Below, piece by piece: positions 52,480 to 62,207 of a stretch of DNA of 64,000 bases. Below the pieces are notes generated by a model, which was not told the DNA's origin, searched no databases, and was given only the letters and a program-made list of their open reading frames with translations. Made by a program: the position numbers and the translations under genes. Numbering within the stretch: position 1 is the first letter of the stretch; every line of letters begins with the position of its first letter. Location of the stretch: positions 1 through 64,000 of the forward strand of contig CAXXKZ010000011.1 in the NCBI GenBank assembly GCA_963665545.2, in the 5' to 3' direction. Origin of the DNA: G963665545 sp963665545. GTDB taxonomy: Bacteria > Pseudomonadota > Gammaproteobacteria > Xanthomonadales > SZUA-36.

Positions 52480-53093
52480 AAGCCCAAATCCAGGACAAGA
52501 TCAAGAACGCTGCCGAGCAATTTAAAAGCAGCATGTCGGAAATGCCAGTATGGTTCCAGGATCTGTTCGGCGGCAGCAACATATGGGACATGGTGGTCAA
52601 CAATGGCCTGCAGGTCATTGGCATTGGCGTCATCGGCTGGGTGCTGGCGACCTGGTTCGAACGCCGCCACTTTCGTGACATCGCAGAACGAGAAATCACG
52701 CTCCAGCCCATCAGCACCAATACGCTCAAGCGCCCCCCGCCCTGCGAACCGGAGCGCGCCACGTTGTTGGTGGGGTCGGTGGTGGTCGCCCACGATTATT
52801 TCAGAACCCTGTTCATATTTGTCCGCAAGCTGATCGGCGGCAACATCCACGCCTACGAACGCCTGCTTGAACGCGGCCGCCGTGAAGCCCTGCTGCGCCT
52901 GAAAGAGGCAGCGAATCTGCACAGCTTTGACAGCATCATCAACGTCCGCTTCACCACCTCGGTGGTGGCCGGCAAGTTTATCACCGCAGTGGAAATGGTG
53001 GCTTACGGAACAGGGCTCAATACCAGCCAGAGCGCCCGGATTCGAGGCGGTGAGTTAGGTGCGGAGCCAGAAGGCATTCAGCCGAGTAGGTGA
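52476..53093 (+). CDS. membrane-anchored YbjQ-like protein
   Basis: 205 residues. N-terminal amphipathic segment and one membrane helix (VVNNGLQVIGIGVIGWVLATWF), then a cytoplasmic or periplasmic YbjQ-type domain that is paralogous to the upstream gene (VGSVVVAHDYFRTLFIF, GGNIHAYERLLERGRREAL, FDSIINVRFTTSVV). A diverged duplicate fused to an anchor. Start overlaps the upstream stop, so the two are likely made together. Confidence 0.75.
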   Translation: MKAQIQDKIKNAAEQFKSSMSEMPVWFQDLFGGSNIWDMVVNNGLQVIGIGVIGWVLATWFERRHFRDIAEREITLQPISTNTLKRPPPCEPERATLLVGSVVVAHDYFRTLFIFVRKLIGGNIHAYERLLERGRREALLRLKEAANLHSFDSIINVRFTTSVVAGKFITAVEMVAYGTGLNTSQSARIRGGELGAEPEGIQPSR

Positions 53094-53504
53094 AGGTGCA
53101 GAATCTTGCCAGAATCAGTTTGGCTGGGCCTGCGCCTGACGACTTCTACGACCCTGCCGGCGCGCCACTGCATTTCCATAAATCGCTCGCCCGCCGAACC
53201 CCCGCCTAGCGCGCCTAGGAATGCATCAAGCACGTCCTCGTTGTTTAACTGCCCCACCGCAGGGCTGACCCACAACTGAATTTGTCCCCGACTTCCCGGC
53301 CGGTCGGACCGTTCGACGATCTGGTAGTCCAGACCGGACCCCCCGAAGCGCCCAGGCAATACCTCTTCGAGCACCCGGATGACATCAAAATCCAGAAACG
53401 CCAGACCACCGGCGGTCAGTTTCTCAAAGCTGCGCACCTGGCTCAAATGGACCTGCCAACCCAGGTCCTGCAGCGGGCAGGCGCACGGCCTGCGCTCCAC
53501 TCTG
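53078..53504 (-). pseudogene. 5'-truncated gene cut by IS256 copy 3
   Basis: The last ~142 codons of a minus-strand gene; the 5' part is missing because IS copy 3 abuts it at 53505. The segment SFEKLTAGGLAFLDFDVIRVLEEVLP and the ending SGKILHLH resemble the C-terminal part of PaaK/LuxE-type adenylate-forming proteins, but I am not sure of this family. The matching 5' half is not on the other side of the IS (a DUF3604 tail is there instead), so this is not a simple insertion. Confidence 0.45.
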
Positions 53505-54889
53505 GAGCTATTGTCAAATCTGGTGTTTAGCCATTTGATTCAAGCAGCGACCTGATCAATCTCTTTTACCTCGATCCCATCTTTGAATTTCACCCCCGTA
53601 ATCACCTTGGCCAGGTAATCAAAGCCGCGTAGCCGGCGCCATTTCTTTTCCGCACACTGGCTCAATTTGAACATCATATGCAACATGCCATTGCGCGTCA
53701 GACAACCTTTGGATCTTTTGGTCTGGTGGCGGATGGTGGCAAAGGTGGATTCAATCGGGTTGCTGGTCCGGATGCTCTGCCAGTGTTGGGCCGGAAAATC
53801 ATAAAATGCCAACAGTTCATCCCGATCCTTGAGCAAACAGCTCGTCGCTTTCGGGTATTTCGCCTCAAAGATCTCAATAAACAAATCAAACGCCTTGTTT
53901 GCATCATCCTTGGTTTCCGCCTGCCAGATGGCGTGCAGGGCCTGCTTGGCTTTGGGTTGTGCGGATTTCGGCAAACAATTCAGTACATTCATGGTCTTGT
54001 GCATCCAGCAGCGTTGCTGGCGGCTGGCCGGAAAGATTTCATCCAGCGCCGCCCAAAAACCCATCGCACCATCACCAATCGCCAGTTGTGGGGCGCTCAT
54101 GCCGCGCGACTTCAGATTCAGCAACACCTCACGCCAACTCTGAGTCGATTCCCGCACCCCGTCCTCAATCGCCAGAAAATGTTTTTCGCCGCGTTCATTG
54201 ACACCAATGATCACCAGCGCGCAGAGCTTGGCATCCTCCGCCCGCAGCCCACTGTAGACACCATCAGCCCAGACATACACCCACCGGTCCTGTCCCAGGC
54301 GACGCTGGCTCCACGCTCGATATTCCTCCGCCCATACCTGTTTCAGGCGGGATACCGTGCTGGCCGACAGACCCTGTGCCTGCGGGCCCACCAGTACCCG
54401 CAACGCCTCAGCCATCTCACCGCTGGATACCCCTTTGAGGTACAACCACGGAATGGCTGCCTCGAAAGTCGCTGTCTTGCGCACATATGGCGGCACCAGC
54501 ACCGACTGAAAACTCACTGCTTCACCGGTCTTCGAGCGCACCTTGGGAATTCTCACCCGGATCGGTCCCAGGCCGGTCTGCAACTCACGTTCTGGCAGGT
54601 AACCGTTGCGCACCACACCGGCATGACCTGATTCGGTACGCCAATCCTGATACTTGGCCAGCAGCTCCTGGACTTCACTTTCCACCGCTTCGGCGAGCAG
54701 CTTCCGGGCGCCTTCTTTGAGCAATTCGGTCAACGGATCGGCACTGATTGCTCGACGTTCCAGTTCAATAACATTATTCTTGTTCATAGTGGCGTATCTC
54801 CTTTGGTTGCTTTGAAGTTTGGTAACAACAAATCAACCAGATACGCCGCTTTTTTTCAACTGCTCAAACACCAGATTCGATCATAACTC
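53505..54889 (-). mobile_element. IS256-family insertion sequence, copy 3
   Basis: Complete 1385-bp element with intact transposase. Flanking octamers differ (CCACTCTG left, CCACTAAT right; only the first five bases agree), so there is no proper target duplication. The genes on the two sides are unrelated fragments, which suggests recombination between IS copies or a deletion after insertion. Same orientation as copies 2 and 4. Confidence 0.93.
53540..54787 (-). CDS. IS256-family transposase, copy 3
   Basis: 415 residues, triad D175, D239, E346 intact. One difference from copies 1 and 2 is Arg to Gln in the segment after TIRH (R355Q). It could supply transposase for the neighbouring copy 4, whose gene is broken. 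Confidence 0.92.
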   Translation of the reverse strand: MNKNNVIELERRAISADPLTELLKEGARKLLAEAVESEVQELLAKYQDWRTESGHAGVVRNGYLPERELQTGLGPIRVRIPKVRSKTGEAVSFQSVLVPPYVRKTATFEAAIPWLYLKGVSSGEMAEALRVLVGPQAQGLSASTVSRLKQVWAEEYRAWSQRRLGQDRWVYVWADGVYSGLRAEDAKLCALVIIGVNERGEKHFLAIEDGVRESTQSWREVLLNLKSRGMSAPQLAIGDGAMGFWAALDEIFPASRQQRCWMHKTMNVLNCLPKSAQPKAKQALHAIWQAETKDDANKAFDLFIEIFEAKYPKATSCLLKDRDELLAFYDFPAQHWQSIRTSNPIESTFATIRHQTKRSKGCLTRNGMLHMMFKLSQCAEKKWRRLRGFDYLAKVITGVKFKDGIEVKEIDQVAA

Positions 54890-54892
54890 CCA

Positions 54893-55057
54893 CTAATTCG
54901 GCGTATACCAGATAGGCGAAGTGTAGGCGCGCTCTTGAGTAAATAATGGGGCCTCGTCGACAGTGACTTCAAGGCCAAATATCCTGGCATCGAAACTCAC
55001 CCTGCGAGGGGGGATTTCCAGTACACGGACATAGTAAAACGACAGTTCGTCTAGGCA
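54893..55057 (-). pseudogene. DUF3604 protein, C-terminal tail only
   Basis: 54 codons ending ..QERAYTSPIWYTPN then TAG, with DELSFYYVRVLEIP before it, the typical end of DUF3604 proteins. The rest of the gene is missing: upstream the frame runs into the TAA of the 97-residue gene. The stop lies 3 bp from IS copy 3. An inactive remnant left by rearrangement. Confidence 0.7.
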
Positions 55058-55351
55058 TTATTGAACAATGAAATCCTGTGCCTTAATGATTTGGTCGTCG
55101 TCAATCGCGGGATTGTCGGTAATCTTTATCATGGCTGGAGCCGCCATATCGAGCGTGTAAAGAAAAACAAAAACCTCGTCCCAGAAAGCAAAGGCTTCAT
55201 CATTGCCTTGTTCGGTGGCTTTCTCCCTTTTTATGTCGGCCAAATTCCAGTCTTCTAGGTGAGGGTCAGTAGTTAAACTTTCTTGATAAAGTTTTCGTGC
55301 GGCAATGTAGACAACATCGCGCACCGTTAAAGTCTCTTCACTGTCAGCCAT
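55058..55351 (-). CDS. hypothetical acidic protein downstream of the recombinase
   Basis: 97 residues from the ATG 4 bp after the recombinase stop (MADSEETLTVRDVVYIAARKL). Acidic, helical, with Trp/Phe-rich centre (EAFAFWDEVFVFLYTLD). No family recognised. Its stop abuts the DUF3604 tail, so this gene and the recombinase may have replaced the rest of that gene. Probably cotranscribed with the recombinase. Confidence 0.55.
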   Translation of the reverse strand: MADSEETLTVRDVVYIAARKLYQESLTTDPHLEDWNLADIKREKATEQGNDEAFAFWDEVFVFLYTLDMAAPAMIKITDNPAIDDDQIIKAQDFIVQ

Positions 55352-55355
55352 ATAA

Positions 55356-55952
55356 TTATTCCCACATCTGGGCGGCAATTTTTTTCTGTTCCTCGCCTAC
55401 GGCATTGGAATAAATGGCGGTGTTTTCCATGATCGAATGACCTAGCCATTTTTGCAGCATGTTCAAAGCCACGCCCTTGCTGATTGCGTGAACACCGAAG
55501 CCATGCCGTAAGCCCTTGGGTGTGCGGTGTGCGCCTTCCGGTATGTCTGCCGCGACCATTATTTTCTTAACATGCCGCCATGCGGTTGTACGGGAATAAG
55601 ACCATAGCGGGTTGTCCTGCTTTTCCCGCCAGTGCTTACGCGCTGGCCGTATGGAGTGGACTAGATCGAGAGTGTCCAGAAAATCAGGGGGTACGGGTAC
55701 GGCACGATAGACTATTTTGCCGTTGCGCCTTTTCAGGGTACGAAAAACAATGGTTTCATTCTGCAAATCAACTGATTTAAGCGTTAATTCCAAGGCTTCC
55801 GTTATCCTGCACCCGGTGTGGTGCAGGACACCGCACAAGGTACGTAAATGCGGGTCTGCGGCGGTAGCTGCTCTCATAAAAGCCTGTCTTTCTTCTTCTG
55901 TGAGATAAAGACGTTCGCCGTTCTGGTTAATGAGTTGATTTCTGTCATTCAT
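55356..55952 (-). CDS. tyrosine recombinase (short, plasmid-type)
   Basis: About 198 residues from the ATG at MNDRNQLINQNG; a start at 55982 is possible. Only the catalytic domain is present: Arg in HTGCRITEAL, a Lys-containing beta turn (TLKRRNGK), PKGLRHGFGV with the box II Arg (Lys replaces the first His, as in some plasmid relatives), WLGHS, and Tyr in TAIYSNA. No N-terminal core-binding domain. Lies between IS copies 3 and 4. Confidence 0.85.
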   Translation of the reverse strand: MNDRNQLINQNGERLYLTEEERQAFMRAATAADPHLRTLCGVLHHTGCRITEALELTLKSVDLQNETIVFRTLKRRNGKIVYRAVPVPPDFLDTLDLVHSIRPARKHWREKQDNPLWSYSRTTAWRHVKKIMVAADIPEGAHRTPKGLRHGFGVHAISKGVALNMLQKWLGHSIMENTAIYSNAVGEEQKKIAAQMWE

Positions 55953-56229
55953 ATGAAACAGATTACAAAGGAACTGTTTCAAAGTCGATAAGGAATTAAA
56001 ACAAAAGCGTTATTTTTCCCTCCCGAAGTGCCGTAGCGCGCTGCCGGCACGACGGAAAGTGAAACAGAATAACCTATAGTGTTTCAGGGGGATTTTCGGG
56101 GCACGGCCTTAAAAATTATTTCAGATATATAATAGCCGCTTACGACCCATTGCGGTCATATTATGTAGCCGTAGATATTGGCAGAAAAGTGTCTCTTAGA
56201 AAATAGCTCGAGTGGTCCCATATGCTTTG

Positions 56230-57614
56230 GAGCTATTGTCAAATCTGGTGTTTAGCCATTTGATTCAAGCGGCGACCTGATCAATCTCTTTTACCTCGAT
56301 CCCATCTTTGAATTTCACCCCCGTAATCACCTTGGCCAGGTAATCAAAGCCGCGTAGCCGGCGTCATTTCTTTTCCGCACACTGGCTCAATTTGAACATC
56401 ATATGCAACATGCCATTGCGAGTCAGACAACCTTTGGATCTTTTGGTCCGGTGGCGGATGGTGGCAAAGGTGGATTCAATCGAGTTGCTGGTCCGGATGC
56501 TCTGCCAGTGTTGGGCCGGAAAATCATAAAATGCCAACAGTTCATCCCGATCCTTGAGCAAACAGCTCGTCGCTTTCGGGTATTTCGCCTCAAAGATCTC
56601 AATAAACAAATCAAACGCCTTGTTTGCATCATCCTTGGTTTCCGCCTGCCAGATGGCGTGCAGGGCCTGCTTGGCTTTGGGTTGTGCGGATTTCGGCAAA
56701 CAATTCAGTACATTCATGGTCTTGTGCATCCAGCAGCGTTGCTGGCGGCTGGCCGGAAAGATTTCATCCAGCGCCGCCCAAAAACCCATCGCACCATCAC
56801 CAATCGCCAGTTGTGGGGCGCTCATGCCGCGCGACTTCAGATTCAGCAACACCTCACGCCAACTCTGAGTCGATTCTCGCACCCCGTCCTCAATCGCCAG
56901 AAAATGTTTTTCGCCGCGTTCATTGACACCAATGATCACCAGCGCGCAGAGCTTGGCATCCTCCGCCCGCAGCCCACTGTAGACACCATCAGCCCAGACA
57001 TACACCCACCGGTCCTGTCCCAGGCGACGCTGGCTCCACGCTCGATATTCCTCCGCCCATACCTGTTTCAGGCGGGATACCGTGCTGGCCGACAGACCCT
57101 GTGCCTGCGGGCCCACCAGTACCCGCAACGCCTCAGCCATCTCACCGCTGGATACCCCTTTGAGGTACAACCACGGAATGGCTGCCTCGAAAGTCGCTGT
57201 CTTGCGCACATATGGCGGCACCAGCACCGACTGAAAACTCACTGCTTCACCGGTCTTCGAGCGCACCTTGGGAATTCTCACCCGGATCGGTCCCAGGCCG
57301 GTCTGCAACTCACGTTCTGGCAGGTAACCGTTGCGCACCACACCGGCATGACCTGATTCGGTACGCCAATCCTGATACTTGGCCAGCAGCTCCTGGACTT
57401 CACTTTCCACCGCTTCGGCGAGCAGCTTCCGGGCGCCTTCTTTGAGCAATTCGGTCAACGGATCGGCACTGATTGCTCGACGTTCCAGTTCAATAACATT
57501 ATTCTTGTTCATAGTGGCGTATCTCCTTTGGTTGCTTTGAAGTTTGGTAACAACAAATCAACCAGATACGCCGCTTTTTTTCAACTGCTCAAACACCAGA
57601 TTCGATCATAACTC
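56230..57614 (-). mobile_element. IS256-family insertion sequence, copy 4 (transposase broken)
   Basis: Complete 1385 bp with both ends, same orientation as copy 3. Flanking octamers ATGCTTTG and TTGAAAAT do not match, so no target duplication. With copy 3 it brackets 1340 bp holding the DUF3604 tail, a small gene and the recombinase. Confidence 0.92.
56265..57512 (-). pseudogene. IS256-family transposase, copy 4, nonsense mutation
   Basis: The 415-codon gene has one base change (plus-strand C to T at 56364) that turns Trp383 (TGG) into TGA, removing the last 33 residues. A second change makes Pro344 into Ser next to catalytic Glu346. The copy is probably unable to make active transposase. 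Confidence 0.9.
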
Positions 57615-57730
57615 TTGAAAATCACGTAATATACCGAATAGCCCGTCCCATTCAAGTTGAGCTAGTCTAGCTCTTGAAGAGGCACACGAACCAAAGATTC
57701 CCTAGTGAGAAACATTTCGGGAGAGCAATC

Positions 57731-59830
57731 ATGACTGATAGAGCCTGGGCATCATCGATGTCGCTCATCGTATTGGCGTCCACCGGCGTTGTCGCCCAAA
57801 CGGAAGATCAACCGATACCAACGATCGAAGAGATTGTCGTTACGGCCCAGAAAAGAGAGCAACTCCTAACGGAAGTGCCGATGAGCGTGACCGCGCTCAC
57901 CCAGGAAGAACTCGAACAAGCGGGGATCCGCACACTGGACGACGTGGCGTATGCAGTGCCGTCCCTCAGCGTGCTGGAGCAGGGGCCGGGTAAGAGCGTC
58001 TACACCATCCGCGGCTTCGGCAATATCGCCGGCTCCTCACCGCTGGTCGGCATATACCTGGACGAGGCATCTGTTTCGGCCACCCGCTATCCTCAATTGG
58101 ACCTCCGGATTTTCGACATTGAGCGGGTTGAGGTCTTGCGGGGGCCGCAGGGAACGATCTATGGAGAGGGATCGGTCGGCGGTACGGTTCGCGTGATCAC
58201 GCGCGATCCAGATTTTGAAGGCGTATCCGGACTCGCGGAGGCGTTGTTTTCCTGGACAGATGGCGGCGATGCCAGCCAGGAGGTCAGGGCGCTCATCAAC
58301 CTGCCGCTTGTTGACCAGCAATTCGGGGTGCGCATAGCCGCGACCTATGAGAACGCCGGCGGCTGGGTCGATATACCCGCCGAGTCCCGAAACGATATCA
58401 ATGGGCACGAGTTGTTCAATGTACGCCTCAAGGCGCTCTGGCAGCCGATGGATGCACTCCAAATCCGGGGCAGCGTCATCGTGCACCGCAATGACGTTGA
58501 CGCCTCCCCCACCGGAACCGATGAGGATCACAATCTGACCCTGGTCGTACCGGGTTTGGACATGTTCGAAGCCGATGATTACGAACTCTACAACCTGACT
58601 GCCACTTACGACTTCGGGAGCTTTACGTTTTTGAGCACCAGCACCTACGTGAACAGGGACAAGGAATTCGTATCGAACCAGTTCGTCCCGCTTGGAGTAT
58701 TTCTACCGCTTCAGTTCGGCATTGTCATCAATAACACCTTAGACACAAGTTGGTTTAACCAGGAGTTTCGCTTGAGTTCGAATGACGATACAGGATTCAC
58801 CTGGGATATCGGCGCCTACTATCGAGACTTTGAGGCGGAGGGGACCAGCCTTCAAACACTCGATCTTGGCGGCTTTATTATCGGCGCATTCCCGGGCGAT
58901 TCGACGGAGGAATCGGAAGCCTGGGCGGTGTTTGCCAATGCCTCCTATCCCCTGACCGATCGGTTGAGGGTCGGAGCCGGCCTGCGCTATTTTGAAGACA
59001 AACGGAGATTCGGCTCGACATTCGTCGGGGTCGACGATCCCGATCAGGAAGACACATTTGATGCGCTCAGCCCCAGAGTCTATCTGTCATTTCAGGCGAC
59101 TGAACGGCTCAACGGCTATGTCAACATCGCAAAGGGATTCAGAAGTGGCGGCTTCAACAACGCCGGGAATCCCGCTTATAACCCGGAAGATGCGATAACG
59201 TACGAGGTCGGAGCTAAAGGCACTTTCTTGGAAGGCAGGCTCGCCGCAGAAGTGGCGTTGTTTTACAGCAGCTACAACGATATTCAAATCACGTCTGTCT
59301 TCCTAACGCCTGAGGGCGCCATCTTCAACATCCTGGCCAATGCCGGCAAGGGCGAAATCAAAGGTGTCGACTGGTCTTTGCTCTGGGATATGACGGACCA
59401 ATTCAGGTTTGGCTTCAGGGGCAACTATACCGATGCCGAGCTGGCCAGCCTCAAGGGGGCGACATTTGCATCCCATGAGGTCGGCGACCCCCTGGATCTG
59501 GTACCCGAGTACGATATCGGAATCTCGGGGATGTTTCAGTTTGACTGGGCCGACGGCGTTCCCGGTTTCGCCAGAGTCGATTACTACGGATTGGGAGAAT
59601 CAAGCACAACCAACCGGGTTGCAGGCATCGTTCCGCCAGATGGCCAATCCGATGAATTGGGGATTCTGAATGCCCGCCTGCATGCCAATTGGAATAACTG
59701 GTCATTCGAACTTTTCGGCGAAAACCTGCTTAACGAGAATGGCAATACATCATCTTGGGAATGGATCGGACGCAGCACACGTCTGCGCCCGCGGACGATT
59801 GGCCTGCGCGCCCGGGTCAACATGAATTAG
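57731..59830 (+). CDS. TonB-dependent outer-membrane receptor
   Basis: 699 residues from the ATG after CGGGAGAGCAATC; an upstream start at 57674 gives a longer non-signal leader. Signal peptide (SLIVLASTGVVAQ), TonB-box region TIEEIVVTAQKREQ, plug domain (VPMSVTALTQEEL, YTIRGFG, VEVLRGPQGTIYGEGSVGGTVRVIT) and a beta barrel. Transports a ligand across the outer membrane using TonB energy. The barrel does not end in the usual aromatic residue (RARVNMN). The neighbour 60032 amidohydrolase suggests uptake and breakdown of the same compound. Confidence 0.9.
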   Translation: MTDRAWASSMSLIVLASTGVVAQTEDQPIPTIEEIVVTAQKREQLLTEVPMSVTALTQEELEQAGIRTLDDVAYAVPSLSVLEQGPGKSVYTIRGFGNIAGSSPLVGIYLDEASVSATRYPQLDLRIFDIERVEVLRGPQGTIYGEGSVGGTVRVITRDPDFEGVSGLAEALFSWTDGGDASQEVRALINLPLVDQQFGVRIAATYENAGGWVDIPAESRNDINGHELFNVRLKALWQPMDALQIRGSVIVHRNDVDASPTGTDEDHNLTLVVPGLDMFEADDYELYNLTATYDFGSFTFLSTSTYVNRDKEFVSNQFVPLGVFLPLQFGIVINNTLDTSWFNQEFRLSSNDDTGFTWDIGAYYRDFEAEGTSLQTLDLGGFIIGAFPGDSTEESEAWAVFANASYPLTDRLRVGAGLRYFEDKRRFGSTFVGVDDPDQEDTFDALSPRVYLSFQATERLNGYVNIAKGFRSGGFNNAGNPAYNPEDAITYEVGAKGTFLEGRLAAEVALFYSSYNDIQITSVFLTPEGAIFNILANAGKGEIKGVDWSLLWDMTDQFRFGFRGNYTDAELASLKGATFASHEVGDPLDLVPEYDIGISGMFQFDWADGVPGFARVDYYGLGESSTTNRVAGIVPPDGQSDELGILNARLHANWNNWSFELFGENLLNENGNTSSWEWIGRSTRLRPRTIGLRARVNMN

Positions 59831-60016
59831 CCTCGCGAACGAAAGTCTCAATCAAGAAATCACGCTGTACCGCTGGGCGAGCTGACCATCTCGCGCAAGG
59901 TTGATCTGGAACGGCAGGGCTGGGAGGATGTAGTCCTCGCGGGTCGTGATCACATGATGCCCTGTAACGACCACGTCGACCCCATGCAGTCCTTTCTCAA
60001 TTGGTATCATTGGTGA
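59831..60016 (+). other. unidentified gene fragment in frame after the receptor stop
   Basis: The receptor's reading frame continues past its TAG for 61 codons to TGA 60014-60016, including VVLAGRDHMMPCNDHVDPMQ. This does not look like receptor sequence. It may be the tail of a lost gene. No start or ribosome binding site. Confidence 0.25.
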
Positions 60017-60031
60017 GGATGGAGGAAATTG

Positions 60032-61573
60032 ATGAACGAGAGAAGTGGCATATTCAAAAACACTGTATGGCTTATTTATGCAACCGTGCTGTCGTCATTG
60101 CCCCTGTTTTCGGGCAATGTTGCGATGGCCGAATCCGTTGCAATCCTTGGAGCGACGATTATCGATGGCAATGGCGGGAAGCCATTGGCGGACAGCGCAA
60201 TCGTCATTGAAGGCAACACGATTGTGCAATTGGGATCCCGCAAAGAAATTGATTTGCCGGCAAACGTAGAAGTAATCAATGCACCAGGGAAATTCATCAT
60301 TCCCGGTTTTATCGATACCAATGTACATATATCCGGATACTTTCAGAGGGAGCTATTTCCACTGCTCATTTATGGCGAGCAAGATCCATATCTCAAATAT
60401 GGATTCACCATTGAAGGGGCGCAGATGGCATTGAAATATGGTGTTACCACCATTCGCGATAGTTATGGCCCCTTACTCCCTTTGATAAAAGTCAGAGAAA
60501 AAATAAAGACAGGTGAAGTCATTGGCCCGCGCTTGCTGGTGGCAGGGAACATCATAGGCTGGGGCGGCCCTGCTTCGGCGACGGAAACCAATCGCAAGCC
60601 AAGCGACTTATCGCCATTGGAAGAACATTACAACACCTGGTTTACGCAGGGCACCGGCGATGAACTAACGACCATGTACCCGGATGAAGTGCGGGACGCA
60701 ATAAACGCTTACATTGATATTGGTCCGGATTTTTTGAAGTACGGTGCAACAACCCATCTGTTTTCACCGGTATACATTGGATTCTCTCCACGCGTCCAAC
60801 GGGCGATCGTTGAAACAGCGCACGCGCGCGGCCTGAAGGTTGATATTCACTCCTCCAGCGTGGAGGGACATCTGCTGGCCGTCGATGCCGGTATAGACAT
60901 CATTACCCATTCAGCCATCATCGGGCGTCAGGAATTTAGGCCAGAAGCAGTAAAAGAACTCTGTGAGAGCAATGTGTATCACGGCATATTTGCGTGGGGA
61001 ACGACCAGTCCGGCTCAACTGTTATTCCATTCCGATCAGTCCGAGGTGGGACTTTCGAGGGAAATTCGTGCCGCACTGCTGGCCATTTCTCCTGATAGAA
61101 ACCGTGACCCCAGGATGCCGAAACCTTGGGCCCAGAAACTGAGGGAAGTTGCGGGAGCATTTATCAATGTAGATATTTGGAGAAGAAATCAAATCAGGCT
61201 GATCGAAGGCGGCTGCAAAATTGTCATTGCAACTGATAGCACGCCGGGAGGCTTTCAGGAGATATTGGGGGACGCGATATATATCCACCCCGATATGGGT
61301 ATCGGCACCATTCTGGCGATCGAGGGACTGGTAAAACTGGGTATGACTGAGCACCAGGCGATTATCGCGGCAACAAAAACAGGCGCCATTGCCTCAGGAT
61401 TGATCGAGCAAATCGGGACGCTCGAGGAGGGCAAAATTGCCGATCTTCTAGTTCTGGAAGAAAATCCGCTCGAAGATATATCAAATATAAGAAGAATATC
61501 ATTCCTCATGCACGACGGGATCATCATTGACAGATCATCCCTTCCGGTTGAACCAGACTTTTATCGGCGTTGA
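60032..61573 (+). CDS. secreted amidohydrolase
   Basis: 513 residues from the ATG after GGAGGAAATTG. Signal peptide (VLSSLPLFSGNVAMA), then the amidohydrolase barrel: IIDGNGGKPLADSAIVIEG, PGKFIIPGFIDTN, Lys in DFLKYGAT, His in VDIHSSS, His in ITHSAI, Asp in ATDSTPG, and the C-terminal beta sandwich (GTLEEGKIADLLVL). The first metal motif HxH reads NVH, so one His is Asn. Likely periplasmic; substrate unknown. Downstream of the TonB receptor. Confidence 0.85.
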   Translation: MNERSGIFKNTVWLIYATVLSSLPLFSGNVAMAESVAILGATIIDGNGGKPLADSAIVIEGNTIVQLGSRKEIDLPANVEVINAPGKFIIPGFIDTNVHISGYFQRELFPLLIYGEQDPYLKYGFTIEGAQMALKYGVTTIRDSYGPLLPLIKVREKIKTGEVIGPRLLVAGNIIGWGGPASATETNRKPSDLSPLEEHYNTWFTQGTGDELTTMYPDEVRDAINAYIDIGPDFLKYGATTHLFSPVYIGFSPRVQRAIVETAHARGLKVDIHSSSVEGHLLAVDAGIDIITHSAIIGRQEFRPEAVKELCESNVYHGIFAWGTTSPAQLLFHSDQSEVGLSREIRAALLAISPDRNRDPRMPKPWAQKLREVAGAFINVDIWRRNQIRLIEGGCKIVIATDSTPGGFQEILGDAIYIHPDMGIGTILAIEGLVKLGMTEHQAIIAATKTGAIASGLIEQIGTLEEGKIADLLVLEENPLEDISNIRRISFLMHDGIIIDRSSLPVEPDFYRR

Positions 61574-61832
61574 ATGTTGAGGCTTAATGCCCCACTGATG
61601 CGCACTGTCAATGAGGAATGTTCAATTTCAGCCCGGGAGTTTATTGACCGTTAAACTCGTCCGCGTCCTCCAGCTATCAGACTGCGCGTTCAATTGAACA
61701 TTCAACAGCACCGCAACCGGCAGTCGACAAATTGGCTCGCGCCTACGGCATCTCCAAGAAACTATTTGCAGGTCTTCGTTCTTAAGCCATTGGCGGCCTT
61801 CTTACTATTGTTGGTCATTACTTCTTTTTCCG

Positions 61833-62105
61833 CTAGACGCGCCTTCCTTGGGTGCCGACCCGCTGGCGCAGCAGACTCAGATTATTATGGTCACAACTCG
61901 CCTGGCGGCGGGGATCATCCAGGGTACGTGCTACCGCTTCATTCAGACCCAAGCGGCGGTCCACCTGCTGCAACAGCAGCACACCGCCATCGGAGGTAAT
62001 GTCGCCGCCCTGGAAATTGGCTTCAACAATACGTCTTTTTAGGACTGGAAATTCAAACGATTCTTGGGTACAGTTTGTCACAGGCAAAACCTCTTCCTTT
62101 TTCAA
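61833..62105 (-). pseudogene. IS1380-family transposase, N-terminal fragment
   Basis: 90 codons matching the start of IS1380 transposases: ESFEFPVLKRRIVEANFQGG, ITSDGGVLLLQQVDRRLGL and an AVARTLDDPR run. The remaining ~350 codons are missing. A sign that this end of the window is a graveyard of mobile DNA. Confidence 0.8.
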
Positions 62106-62207
62106 TATAGATAATTGAATTATAAAGGATTACAAGGGGTTTTGCCTTCTTATTGGTGAAATATTCGGGCTAGCAAACTGGACCGCTTACTTAAACGGAT
62201 AATCAAC

